Below, piece by piece: positions 10,283-20,545 of a stretch of DNA of 46,492 nucleotides; position 1 is the first letter of the stretch, and each line of letters starts with the position of its first letter. Both the position numbers and the translations under genes were made by a program. Source of the DNA: Coprinopsis marcescibilis (taxonomy: Eukaryota; Basidiomycota; Agaricomycetes; Agaricales; Psathyrellaceae); NCBI GenBank assembly GCA_004369085.1, contig ML210365.1, positions 1-46,492 of the forward strand. The letters are read 5' to 3'. The notes under the pieces are model-generated. The model was not told the origin of the DNA. It saw only the letters and a list, made by a program, of their open reading frames with translations, and searched no databases.

Positions 10283-11376
10283 TGCCGGCGGTCACAGCGT
10301 ACGATATCACGTAGACTAGTGGCATCTGCGGCTTCAATGGACTCTCTGTAGCACCGCAAATAGTTCAAGATGTAACAATTGTACAAGTTGCTATATAAAG
10401 TTCGCCACTTTATCCAAGCTTCAAGTTGCATCAGAGGATAGGATTGCGATGGCTTTGTGACCATCATGCTAGGTGACTTAATCCTCAGGAATCGGCTATC
10501 AAATTTATCCATCCTGCGCCTGGTTTCTGAGATCCAGGAGGTCAAATTTCAAAGACAGAGCCCCACAGCCCCCACGACATCTTTGCGCCACTTGTAATTC
10601 ATTTTGAACCTATTTCTCGACTTGAAACGCAGAGGAATAATCGTTTCTGTAAAGGAGTCGCATTTGCCAGGGCTGCTCGTGGTTGTAACACAAATCGATG
10701 AGCCTGGACTTGAGGTTATTGACCAAAATGGCGTGACCCATGTTGTTGTGAGCATGTAAGTACATACTATCTTACTACTCTGCGGTACATCTTTACTTCT
10801 CGCCTGACAACACGATACTGGTGGCTGTGGGATATGTTCCGAAACGCTATAAATACCTTGGCAGGGCAGAGGACGTTTCTGATCTAAGTATTTGTCTGGA
10901 GTCGGAGCCTGTTAGAGCACGGGGTAAGTACCGCTGGTCCCCTGGCGACGATGGTGTGAGACATTGACATAAATCTCCATCTAGATTCGACAAACCTTCG
11001 AATAACTTGCCCACTGGCCTTTCCACCACAGACTCGGGAGGCGAATGAAGCCTTTTAAAATGTTCAAGCCCGTGCCAGTGGGTATAAGGTTTTCACAGCC
11101 CGCAGCCCACTCTGAATCGAGTTGTTGTCCTGTGTATCACGCCACCGTTGACAGGATGATGGATTCCTATTTTTAGCCAGCCAACTTAATCGGTTCATCA
11201 TCTTGATTGAAGGCTGATATGGGCTACCGGTTACCATTGAGCCTCTACCTTTCATGGTGGTTTGCGGCCAGGCCGAATAAAACCCCTGGCTCCAGCTAGC
11301 CCTTTCCCGCGGTCTTTCGTCCAGTCCGCTTATAACCCGTTCGCAACTCGCTCCCGTCTCCTCCAGCGCAGTCGCG
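10283..11376. other. Intergenic, possible small or relic gene
   Basis: No clear gene is seen. A plus-strand frame without ATG (about 10604-10757) runs to a GTAAGT. A TATAAATA lies at 10848-10855. A second GTAAGT lies near 10923 with a matching TCTAG acceptor near 10983. A 43-codon ATG frame follows at 11045-11176. These could be a relic or a short spliced transcript. Confidence 0.3.
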
Positions 11377-12333
11377 ATGTCCTTCTCACCCATGGCCAAT
11401 GCAGCACCGTTGCCGTCCGAGAAAGGCTACCCAAATCTGGGAGCGACACAGTACACGACACAGGCCCAACCAAGCACCCAGCCTGCCCAGTACGCAAACC
11501 CGGCATCTCAGTACCCACAGGGCCAACAGGCTGCGTACCAGTATCCGACACAGTACCCGCCATTTCAACCAACTGCAGAGTACCAAGGGCAACCACAGTA
11601 CGCACAACAGCCAATGGACTACTCCGGGCAAGGGCAATATCCACCTGGCATGCAAAAGCCGGGTCAGTACGGTCAACAATACGCGACTCCGACGGGCACA
11701 ACCGTTATGAGTACCCCTTCGCAAGGAGGTGCCAACGTTTACACCCCAGTTGTCGTGACATCCAGGGCGAAATCTCTCCTCGGTCTCCTCTACACCTCAC
11801 TTGCGCTTTCCGTCCTCGCTTTCGCCTTGTCCCTCGTCAATCTCGGTGTCCTATCCCTGTTCCTCACGCCCGTAATGGGTATTCTCACATTGATCTTCAC
11901 CCTAACCCTCGTCATCCTTACCCACAAAGACTTTAAAAAAATCCGAAAGGGTACATTCCCCGAGCCCCGAGGCCTCATCGCTGTTTGTCGCGTCCCCACC
12001 ATTGTCATCACATTCATATTGGTGGTACCTTGGATTGCAGCAACGGGACTGGTTGGGACCGTTGTCTCTGCCTTTGGAACTGTATCCTCCTATACCAGCG
12101 GCTTCTCGTCTGGCTTTGGGTCGTCGTCGTCGTCGTCGCGAGGCCGGTCAGGATCATCAGGATTTGGTAGTTCAACCGTCAATGGGGCGCTGGATCAAGT
12201 CGTTGCGGTTGGTGCAGCAGAGTGTGCGTTGGCCGGCGTCCAGATCTTCATTGTCCTCACTATCGGAATCATGAGCGCTGTCGAAAGGACCACCGTCTTG
12301 AAAGCCCGAAGTGGGTTGAAACCGGCGGTTTAG
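11377..12333 (+). CDS. Four-pass membrane protein with Gln/Tyr/Pro-rich N-tail, array member 5
   Basis: Intronless, 318 aa, the longest of the array. Residues 1-128 are low-complexity, rich in Gln, Tyr and Pro with recurring QYP/QYA units and almost no charge. They are followed by the typical membrane domain: segments near 133-155, 158-182, 205-228 and 280-300. The family motif TLVILTHKDFKKIRKG, the CRVPTIV start of segment 3 and a C-terminal AVERTTVLKAR are present. A Ser/Gly-rich luminal or extracellular loop (231-265) separates segments 3 and 4. The tail resembles disordered, self-associating sequences. No function is known. Confidence 0.85.
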   Translation: MSFSPMANAAPLPSEKGYPNLGATQYTTQAQPSTQPAQYANPASQYPQGQQAAYQYPTQYPPFQPTAEYQGQPQYAQQPMDYSGQGQYPPGMQKPGQYGQQYATPTGTTVMSTPSQGGANVYTPVVVTSRAKSLLGLLYTSLALSVLAFALSLVNLGVLSLFLTPVMGILTLIFTLTLVILTHKDFKKIRKGTFPEPRGLIAVCRVPTIVITFILVVPWIAATGLVGTVVSAFGTVSSYTSGFSSGFGSSSSSSRGRSGSSGFGSSTVNGALDQVVAVGAAECALAGVQIFIVLTIGIMSAVERTTVLKARSGLKPAV

Positions 12334-12863
12334 CTAGAAATCGTTGGGGCACAGTTTATGACTTGAACGGACACTGTAAAAGGTTTTCTCCTTCCATGTT
12401 CTTCATGTTGGCTCTCGTTACCATATACCTGTCTTGATACCCACTGCTTTTACTTTTACTCTTATTTCTGACCATTGTGGCTGAACACTATTATATATAA
12501 CGTGTACATATCACTCATTTTTACTGCGACAAAGAATTGTGATTTTCTCCTAGTCATGCCAAGCCCGACGATCTTTAAGTTGCCAAAGTAGGCACAGGTC
12601 CCTTGGAATCCATTTACCGGGATGCCATACATTGGGACCCGGATCGGATCTTAAGTATACGGCAGACGTATGCTCAGTTTGCCTCGTTTCCCCGATAAAT
12701 TGCTTGAGCGCTTAATGGTTCGATCCGGAAAGGTGGGGTCGGCGATAGCGCACGAAAGTGCTCTGCGGCCGCACATGCCATCTCGCCACCCGGACCTTGG
12801 ACTCATAGCCTTACCTCCACGCTCGAGCCTGAAGGAAGACAGTTGTTGCTTTCAAACTCCATC
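12334..12863. other. Intergenic spacer between array members 5 and 6
   Basis: No gene and no clear TATA box were recognised. It is terminator of member 5 plus promoter of member 6 by position. Confidence 0.45.
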
Positions 12864-13526
12864 ATGGTCACGGATACAGAGAAACACCCCCCAGCGAGCG
12901 GCATCGCTTCCCTCTACACTCCAAACGTTGGCAGCAACACATGCCGTAGAGCATCTGCTGTACTTAGCCTTCTCTATACATCTCTCATTACCGCCGTCGT
13001 CGTGTTCTCACTGTCCCTTTCGCACTTGGGGACCCTCACATTCTTCCTGGCGCCTATAGTGGGGGCTCTGACCTGGACATTCACTCTCACCCTCGTCGTG
13101 TTCACCCATAAGGACCTCAAAGCCCTCAAGAGAGGAACACACAAGAACGACAAGAACCTCATGGCGATGTGCCGTTTACCATCCATCGTGGTTCCCTTCA
13201 TACTGATGGTGCCCTGGGTGGTCACATTGATCCTCCTGGTGTTTAATCTGTCATTTTTGGGGGCGTTGTATCGTACCCCGACTGGCGCCGAGATTATCTC
13301 TGACGAGAGATGGGGCAGAAGCGGGTACACTGCGATCTTTCGCAACATCGTGAGACCCATCCTAGAGAGAGATGATGCGAAGGAGTACCTGGGACAAATA
13401 ATTGGGGTGGGCTCATCTCAAGCGTCTCTCGTTGGCCTTCAGTGTATTCTGATGCCGCTCATTGGCTTCTTGAGTACGCTCGAGAGGAAAGCAAAGTTGA
13501 GAGATCTCAGATTGGGTAGAAGCTAG
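12864..13526 (+). CDS. Four-pass membrane protein, array member 6
   Basis: Intronless, 220 aa from the ATG at 12864 (context ATCATGG); the upstream in-frame codon at 12843 is TTG. The family core is clear: AVLSLLYTSLITAVVVF in segment 1, TLVVFTHKDLKALKRG after segment 2, CRLPSIVVPFILMVPWVV in segment 3, and STLERKAKLRDLR after segment 4. The loop between segments 3 and 4 is charged and about 65 residues long, unlike the Ser/Gly loop of member 5. Confidence 0.85.
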   Translation: MVTDTEKHPPASGIASLYTPNVGSNTCRRASAVLSLLYTSLITAVVVFSLSLSHLGTLTFFLAPIVGALTWTFTLTLVVFTHKDLKALKRGTHKNDKNLMAMCRLPSIVVPFILMVPWVVTLILLVFNLSFLGALYRTPTGAEIISDERWGRSGYTAIFRNIVRPILERDDAKEYLGQIIGVGSSQASLVGLQCILMPLIGFLSTLERKAKLRDLRLGRS

Positions 13527-13792
13527 TCCAGAGCAAACGGCATCCGGTAGGACTATGTACTAGTTTGTCAGACATTCGTTCTTTGTCTATTTAGCACTGC
13601 TGTATTACTTGTTGCTGCCACTCAGTGGTTATCACATGTGACCTTATGTAAATATTCAATGTCAAAATTCAAATTGCAGTTCCGTTCAAGACTTCATGCA
13701 ATACTTTTGCGACAGCCTCCATCAGTATCTTGATGGTCCTGTAGCTCTGGGATGTATGAGCTGGGTTGTATGCGGATTGAAAATTTTGGTGA

Positions 13793-13800
13793 TATATAAA
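13793..13800 (+). promoter_or_regulatory. TATA box of array member 7
   Basis: TATATAAA lies about 54 nt upstream of the ATG at 13854, a short and well-placed core promoter. Confidence 0.5.
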
Positions 13801-13853
13801 GAAAATTCGTTTCTAGTTCCTCTTTAGGTGTCTTTCCCCTCGCCAGCTCCTCT

Positions 13854-14516
13854 ATGGAAGCTCAACCTGGCCCCGTAGCTCGCTATCCCCCGGCTCCTCC
13901 GAGTCCTGGCCCACAACCGCAGCAACCAATAGTCATAAACCCCACCATCATCTACGTTGCGCCAGATCCTATCGGTCCAATCAGCCAAAGGTCACATTCA
14001 ACAGCCAATGCAGTCACTCCCCGCGCAAGAGCAATTCTAGGGCTTTTGTATACCTCAATCGGTGTATCCCTCCTCATATTCATTCTCTCAATGGTCCACC
14101 TCGGCGGACTGTCGGCATTTATCTCGCCTGTGATGGGGATTCTTACAATAGCCTTTGGAATCACTCTCGTCGCCATTACCCACAGCGACTTCAAAAAGAT
14201 AAAGAAAGGGAAGTTTACAGAGCGCAGAGGACTCATTGCCGTGTACCGTGTACCGTCCATTGTTTTCTCATTCGTGCTTGTAGTTCCGTGGATTGCAGCG
14301 TTGGGAGTCCAGGGGTGGGCTTTATCTACTTTAGATGCGGGGTGTGGGCGCCAATACTGTGGGGGACATACTGCCAGCGAGGTAGAAGCGATGAGGGGTA
14401 CTGGGGGGACGGAATGCTTCCTCATTATCGCGCAAATCGCATTTCTTGTTAGCATCGGTGCAGTCTGTGCAGTGGAAAGGAAAGCAAGCATCAAATTCAG
14501 GCGAGGGTATTACTAG
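13854..14516 (+). CDS. Four-pass membrane protein, array member 7
   Basis: Intronless, 220 aa. A 55-residue Pro-rich N-tail is followed by membrane segments near 61-82, 87-109, 133-155 and 187-206. The core ILGLLYTSIGVSLLIF, ITHSDFKKIKKG, YRVPSIVFSFVLVVPWIA and AVERKASIK closely follows member 5, so members 5 and 7 are sister copies. The loop between segments 3 and 4 has two Cys (CGRQYC), possibly a disulfide if it faces outside. It ends the array; the next gene is an unrelated dehydrogenase. Confidence 0.85.
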   Translation: MEAQPGPVARYPPAPPSPGPQPQQPIVINPTIIYVAPDPIGPISQRSHSTANAVTPRARAILGLLYTSIGVSLLIFILSMVHLGGLSAFISPVMGILTIAFGITLVAITHSDFKKIKKGKFTERRGLIAVYRVPSIVFSFVLVVPWIAALGVQGWALSTLDAGCGRQYCGGHTASEVEAMRGTGGTECFLIIAQIAFLVSIGAVCAVERKASIKFRRGYY

Positions 14517-15349
14517 TAGCTCAACGAGCTGAGTTCGGTGGTGGAGATGGTTTCAAGGTTCGTCAATCTTCAGTTTACAGCATCTTCGCTTCGTTAACTC
14601 GCACTGTCATCAGCGAATGACTTGTCCCTAACAGCAAACATATTGGGATAGCTCGGAGTGTACTCAATACCTCATCTATTAGTAGTTGAATATTGACGGG
14701 CCACTGGACCTATACAGACTCCGGTAGCTTTGCTTCATATCGATGAGGATCATTATCTGATATTGCCCAAGTTGTACACCCTCGTCGTTTCAAGTGTAAG
14801 TGGACTACAGCCAAAGAGTAAGGCGACGGTACGGATTTGCTAACGGCAAAGTTCTTTGTGCCCCCATTCGCTCCCGGTCAAGTCGGAGAATATATTAACG
14901 AACCGCATGGATTCGTCGTAATATCACTTCCGATCGAATTCCGAGAGGGCAGAACTCCCTGTGACGATGCTGTAAGCCCCGAGGATACTCGTCCAGATCT
15001 GAGAAATTGGATATACATTCCAATTTCCCAAGTGGTGTTCCAAATAAAAAATTGACATGTCTTGCACTACCATGAGATCAAGTGGCGCAAGGACCAAACG
15101 GGACCGAACCAATACCACTTTTTGGAACGACTTGAACTGTAAAAGATGGGGCGCAGTCCTTCGCTCAGCATTCAGCATGACGTAGTGTATCAGCACATCA
15201 AATTTCATCAGAAATTTCAGCACACCGCACTGCTTCCGACATGTCCTCCAAACCCTTAAATTCTTCCGCCACCACCACGTTCAACTTCAACATTTTATCC
15301 CCCATCAATTCTTTAAACCGCACAAGTCCCTGCTGCCTCAACCACTAAT
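14517..15349. other. Intergenic after the membrane-protein array
   Basis: Nothing convincing is coded here; the short open frames lack ATG starts or splice signals. The last part is the promoter and leader of the dehydrogenase. Confidence 0.5.
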
Positions 15350-16691
15350 ATGAGCTCGAATGGGACCACGACAAGCGGAGCAGTGAACCATCAGCTCGTC
15401 TGGTTAATCACGGGTTAGTACGCGCAAGAGTAGCCCCTATTCCGCTCATGATCTGGCGTGTTGGGAAAAAACGCGGTTTACTGACGCGATCTTTTAATCG
15501 AATCCCAGGAACAACCTCAGGGTTTGGACAGCGTCTTGTTCACGCTGCCCTTGCAAGAGGAGATCGCGTTATAGCGACCGCCAGGTCCCAGGCCAAACTG
15601 GATAGCTTTTACGCTGAATTCAAAGCACTGCAGCCAAACCCCGAGGGTAACGAAGCCGCGTCACCCTCGTATGACCTTCTAAATAAGAAGGAGAATCTGG
15701 TAACAGTACAGTTGGACATCACCGAAGGGGAGGAGAGCCTGAAGTCGAAAGTCAAGAAAGCCAGCGAGATATGGGGAAGGATAGACGTACTGGTGAATAA
15801 TGCTGGTTAGTCTGTTACGCCCTTTTCTCATAGTCAGTTGGCGTTACCGATGTCATAGCTGTTGGTATGCTGGGGTTTGTCGAAGAAGGAGGGTGGGTGA
15901 ACCTCAATCACGAGGATAATGCTCTCACAGTTGAACTGACTCCCCTCATCAGCTCGGCACGATTCCGTCAGCAATTCGAAAGCAATGTATTCGGTGTCAT
16001 TGATATGGCTGTTGCAACCTTGCCATACCTCCGACAGAGCCGAGGAACACTGATCAATGTCGGAAGTAGATCTGCTTGGAAGACCAGCTTAACAGTGAGC
16101 AGTCACATTTATTCAAGACATAGAAGATACTTAATCTAAGCTTTAGGGTATCGGTAAGTCCATGCGCAGGTATAGCCAGGAGCAACCTTAAATATCACGG
16201 TTTGCAGGCGCTTATGCTGCCTCGAAAGCGGCTGTCCATGGTACGTTGTTTGGTGATTTCGTGTTGCATAGCGGTGCTGATAGCAAATCACGTCAGCCTT
16301 CAGCGAAACGTTGGCGTTAGAGGTCGCACCCTTGGGAGTCCGGGTCGCTATCGTCGCGCCTGGTACATTCCGCACAGAGGGAATGTACGGCCAACCCTAC
16401 TACCTCGGCAATCCTATTTCCGACTACGACTCCGGTAGAGAGGCCAGCATAAGCCGCTTCGCTTCAGTCCCAGGGACAGAAAGAGGAGATCCAGCCAAAG
16501 CCATGGAACTGCTTGTAGATTTGGTGAGGGGTGAAGGAAAACTTGCTGGGGATAAGGGATGGAACGGAACCGCGAGGTATCTAATATTAGGAAGCGACGC
16601 AGTCGGCGATGCAGAAGCTTATTCGAGGAAGATTGCTGACATTTCAGGCGAATGGAGACCTTTCGGAAAGCTGTTGCAATTCGAGGACTGA
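15350..16691 (+). CDS. Short-chain dehydrogenase/reductase
   Basis: Six exons close in phase: 15350-15413, 15509-15805, 15859-16094, 16147-16153, 16208-16240 and 16297-16691, giving 343 aa. The cofactor motif TGTTSGFG forms across the first intron. An RxxxxL-type beta-alpha unit and DITEG follow. The active site YAASK sits in exon 5, reached through a 7-nt exon 4 (GGTATCG) whose omission would break the frame. The PGTF segment after the active site is intact. The usual NNAG motif reads NNAA because the codon is split by intron 2. The family makes NAD(P)(H)-dependent oxidoreductases; the substrate is unknown. It converges with the HHE gene downstream. Confidence 0.88.
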
Positions 16692-16797
16692 TCGTTGGTC
16701 GAATACCTATATACTACTATTGCTACTACAGTCATTGAAATAACTGAGAAGCACACAACAGTTTCACACTGTACCACGAGTTGTTTGATTCAACTCT

Positions 16798-17699
16798 TCA
16801 ACCGATGTGGTTTTTGGACTCCTCAAGTATCTGTTGCGTCGGAAACTTGGTGAACTGATCTTTCAATTTGTCGAGGGGCATCTCCAACAAGGAGACGACG
16901 GAATCGAGCAAAGGTTGGGATGGGTTGGACGGATGGGGACTGAGCCAGGATGAGCATGGGACACAGTCGTCAGAAGGGAGAAAATCCACGAACCGCGTAG
17001 GTGCTAGCTGTTTGGTCAAGTTGTACCTCGCTGCTGCCTCTTGGCTACCCTCAGTCCCAAGGGCATCCTCAAGCATTGGTAGATCATCTTCTGTTTCACG
17101 GTCCGTAACGGATTCCATGGTGTTCATCATCCCTTCGAACTCGCGATTATATTTCAAGGTTCCAGGTTGAAGGCTTTCAAGGGCGTACAGCCTTTCCTTG
17201 ACGGACTGAGTGGTTGAATATTAAACCGCACATCGCAAATAATCACGGGTATTTACCTGATTGCCTGCGCGTCCCTCATTGGCAAGTTTTGACCCGGTTT
17301 CGTGAAAGTGCTTCTCAAGAAGCGGATAAATAACAAGCTCCGAACCGACCCCGTGCCTTGCGACCGTCCAGGTTAGTTGGTTTGCCCATCTGGCCTGAGC
17401 ATTCTTGTCCCCTCGAAACCGACGGTATTCGTCCGCCAGAACGTCGATCTGCCAAACGGAGGATTTATTCAGTGTGAAGAAGCGAGCGAAGCGATATTGG
17501 CACATACGTCATCAAAGTCTGACATGACCGCCTCGCTTAGGGTAGGCTGTTCGGTTGACGACATCATTCGAGACGCAGCCGGAATAACATTTGGATACGA
17601 GGCTCTGAAGGGAGATCCTGTGCGAACGAAGTGGGAAGCGTGAAATACGCTATTAAAACCTCGTGCAACACCCGAGCGGGAAATAGTGACAAAGGTCAT
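16798..17699 (-). CDS. Hemerythrin-like (HHE) protein A, degenerate ligands
   Basis: Four exons: 17699-17508, 17448-17257, 17205-16994 and 16939-16798, giving 245 aa. The first ~46 residues contain no Asp/Glu and several Arg, as in a mitochondrial presequence. The helical bundle core ANQLTWTVARHGVGSELVIYPLLEKH is clear. Against its sisters, the first-helix DHRE has become DFDD, the loop HDREDHQ has become EGRAGNQ, and the fourth-helix DHLxEH has no His at all. Most iron-ligand positions are therefore lost while the fold signature remains. The C-terminal exon (DKLKDQFTKFP) is shared with the other three copies. Confidence 0.85.
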
Positions 17700-18286
17700 G
17701 GTCGATGATTGGAATTTGAAGCTTGAGCTTGGAATGACTAGTAAACGAACAAGAAAGAGCTTGGAAATACCAAGCCACGACGCTTTATAAAAAATCTACG
17801 AACCGAATCTGTTTCGGATGATGCTTCTGCGACTCCAAGTGTTTCAGACAGCGCGACGACGTCAGGGGTGGCACGATTTGGTCCAGTTGGCCACTACATG
17901 TTGGACCTTCGAGATAAAATGAGTTGCTCAAGCATTCTTCAGTGCGTTATTGACCAACGCGACGACGAATCAACTTTGTTAGTCACGAATAATCTTTTTC
18001 GGGAACTGAAGAAGACCTTTGGATGCTTCGCATGTACTTAGCACGACAAGAACGGTGTTATTTCAAACAGAGAGCTGTAAATTAGTAAACCCAGGCAAAG
18101 ATGATGGTGGGCATGGAGTTAAGTTGACAGTATCCTTAAGAGTCGAAGCGCGTCCTTGCGCGTCGCCTGTTGAGCCAAAGCACTGTGGGAATTCCATTCA
18201 ATCTCCGCCTAAACCTGCCGAGGTCCCGCCAAGCCCCACGGTTGCAGGCCAGCAACGTTCGTTGAACTTGTTGAACGCGAACCATA
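17700..18286. other. Divergent promoter region, HHE A / mago
   Basis: The two genes are transcribed away from each other. A TTTATAAA near 17784-17791 is well placed for HHE A on the minus strand. No gene is seen. Confidence 0.45.
17784..17791 (-). promoter_or_regulatory. TATA box of HHE A
   Basis: The palindromic TTTATAAA lies about 85-90 nt upstream of the HHE A start codon on the minus strand. Confidence 0.4.
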
Positions 18287-19079
18287 ATGTCTCTCGAAAA
18301 AGACCCTTTTTACCTCAGGTATGTTCATGTGCATGCTTAATTAAATGAATGCACTGACAACGATACAGATACTAGTGCGTTGGCAACGAACATTGGTCCA
18401 GAAAGACGATAGAAATTGATGAACTTGTATTATTTGCAGCACCGGCCACTCTGGCAAGCACGGGCACGAGTTTCTCGAATTCGAGTACTCACATGGACGT
18501 CTGCGATACGCCAACAACTCCAACTATCGCAATGACAGTCTTATCCGCAAAGAAAGTCAGTTTAGCTCCTTCTGATCACCCGAGAGAGGTTGCTCACGCG
18601 TCATATCTGACCTGTAGTGTGGATCGGTCCTCTGGTTGTCAAAGAGCTCAAGAGGATTGTAGAGGCAAGCGAGATCACGAAGTACGTCTCCGTAATGTGA
18701 GCGGAGCCAAGAATTGACCAATCTTTACTGTGCACAGGGAGGACGACGTCAACTGGCCAAAGAAGAACATTGTTGGAAAGCAGGAGCTGGAGATTCGAGT
18801 CGGCAGTGACCACATCTCTTTCGAGGTAAACTCAAATCCTTGTACTTCTACGTCTTGGTTCTTATTATCTCTACTTAGACCGCCAAAATCGGATCTCTCG
18901 TCGACATTCAGGATAGCGAGGACCCAGAAGGTCTTCGTGTCTTCTACTATCTGGTTCAGGATCTGAAGGTACGCATTTGCTTTCCGAATGCGCTCGTGGC
19001 TGTCGAAGACTGACCTCTATGCAATCAGTGCTTGATCTTTTCTCTTATTTCCCTGCACTTCAAGATCAAGCCTATCTAA
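18287..19079 (+). CDS. mago: Mago nashi, exon junction complex core subunit
   Basis: Seven exons close in phase: 18287-18318, 18369-18374, 18440-18555, 18618-18681, 18738-18825, 18879-18968 and 19029-19079, giving 148 aa, the family's usual length. The product carries the highly conserved [54 protein letters not shown] and C-terminal HFKIKPI. Mago binds Y14 and locks eIF4AIII on spliced mRNA in the nucleus. The second exon is only 6 nt (ATACTA) and supplies the invariant YY; without it the conserved start would be lost. Intron density is high for such a short gene. It sits, unrelated, inside the HHE cluster. Confidence 0.97.
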
Positions 19080-19522
19080 ACGATCTCTCCCCTCGAGAAT
19101 TGTTTTCACTCTAGTGAGGGCTGTTCTCCGTGGATACTGTAAGCATAGAGTATCCGGATCGTATCCTACCGAAACTAACGTCGTTATGTACATCCCAGGT
19201 CCCTACCTTTATATCTACATACCTCCGTCAAGAAAACGCGCATGCTTAGCGAGAGGTACCGTCAATTCTATCAGCATCCATCTAATCTCCCACTTATCGA
19301 ATCCTTTTAGACTGAATACAATAGTTTTCTGATTCCCAACTCTGGCGATTGCCAGTTACATTGGAAAATCTGCTTTGCACAGATGTAATACAACAAACAG
19401 CTCACTGCCTTTGACCTGAACACAATTTTGGCCACCAATCTATCAGATTCAATCGATACTCCAGCGAATGGGATATTGAAGCACTACACGCGTAATCTCG
19501 AATCGACATGTTACGCCAGTTC
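19080..19522. other. Intergenic, convergent mago / HHE B
   Basis: Short 3'-flanking sequence of two convergent genes. Nothing coding was recognised. Confidence 0.5.
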
Positions 19523-20315
19523 TCAGTTCTTTGCCGGTGCGGCCTGGGGAAGTTTTGGGTCGTCCTCGTCAGGGAAGTGGGAGAATGCATCCCTCAACTT
19601 CTCAAGAGGGGCAGTAACGAGGCTCTCAATCGAGGCAAACGGGTGCTTGTGGTGTTGGTCCGGAGAGTTTCTTGGGAGCCAAGCGTTCTGTTAGGGGGCC
19701 TGATACACTACGCTCAGACGGGGGAGACTCACTTGGTGGGGTCGAAAAGCCTCGCTCGGATGAATTTCTGGGCAGCCTCATGTGAACGTCCTTGCCCAAT
19801 CTTCTGCTCGATCAAGGGCAGATACTGGGACTCCTCAACAAACATGTGGTCTGTCAGGCGGCGCATGATCTCCCTGAGGGTGTTGTTGAACATCTCCGAG
19901 CCGATTTTCATTGACTCCAAGAGTTTCAAACGGGACTTTACGAACTGGATTGGATCCGGATCGTGTGTTAGAACTAGCTCTCGCAATCGTCGAGGAAACT
20001 CGGGCACACCTCATGGTTCCGGTTGCCATACTCGACTATCTGTTTTCCTTCCTCGCCCAGTTCCTTTTCGTATATCGGATACAGCGCCAGCTCTCCGGCA
20101 ACATAGTACGTCCCAATCCCCCACATCAGTTGTGTGCCCCAGCGTTTTTGGGCCTCGGGATTTCCCACATTGTCCAAGTACTCATCGTAAAAGGATTCGA
20201 TCTATAGAAGTGTATGGTGAGTGTTCGTTGTCATTCCGAACGCTGGATGACTAACTTCTCGATGGTGGCGCTTGATAGTTTCGATAAGAGTTTTGGCATC
20301 TTCAGGTGAAGACAT
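19523..20315 (-). CDS. Hemerythrin-like (HHE) protein B, degenerate ligands
   Basis: Four exons: 20315-20256, 20201-20010, 19944-19733 and 19670-19523, giving 203 aa. The first-helix HHRE and part of helix four (TDHMFVEES) are kept. The central motif that reads IARHxxGEEL in C and D is IGTYYVAGEL here, so His becomes Tyr and the Glu four residues later becomes Gly. HDREDH has become YGNRNH. Exons 2 and 3 have exactly the lengths (192 and 212 nt) of the sister genes. There is no presequence from the ATG at 20315. Upstream in-frame codons could extend it, but the short start matches gene C. Confidence 0.85.
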
Positions 20316-20545
20316 GGTGAAGGTAGAAAGTACATCCGGGGGAGAGGAGCCTTTGAAACCCCCGGGAGTTGCTGGTTTCACGGCAAGTTTCATGGCGCAT
20401 TTTCTCCGCATCCGGCACCATCGCCACGTTAGATTCGGACTCTACTCGATCATGTTTGTCCCATTCAGACGACAGAAACATCATTTGATTACATTTATTG
20501 ATGTGAATATCATAACAATCTTCCTACGTCACATACTGATATTGT

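Noticed and set aside
14837..15055. Plus-strand frame after the array
   Set aside because: It starts with TTG and has no splice or domain support.
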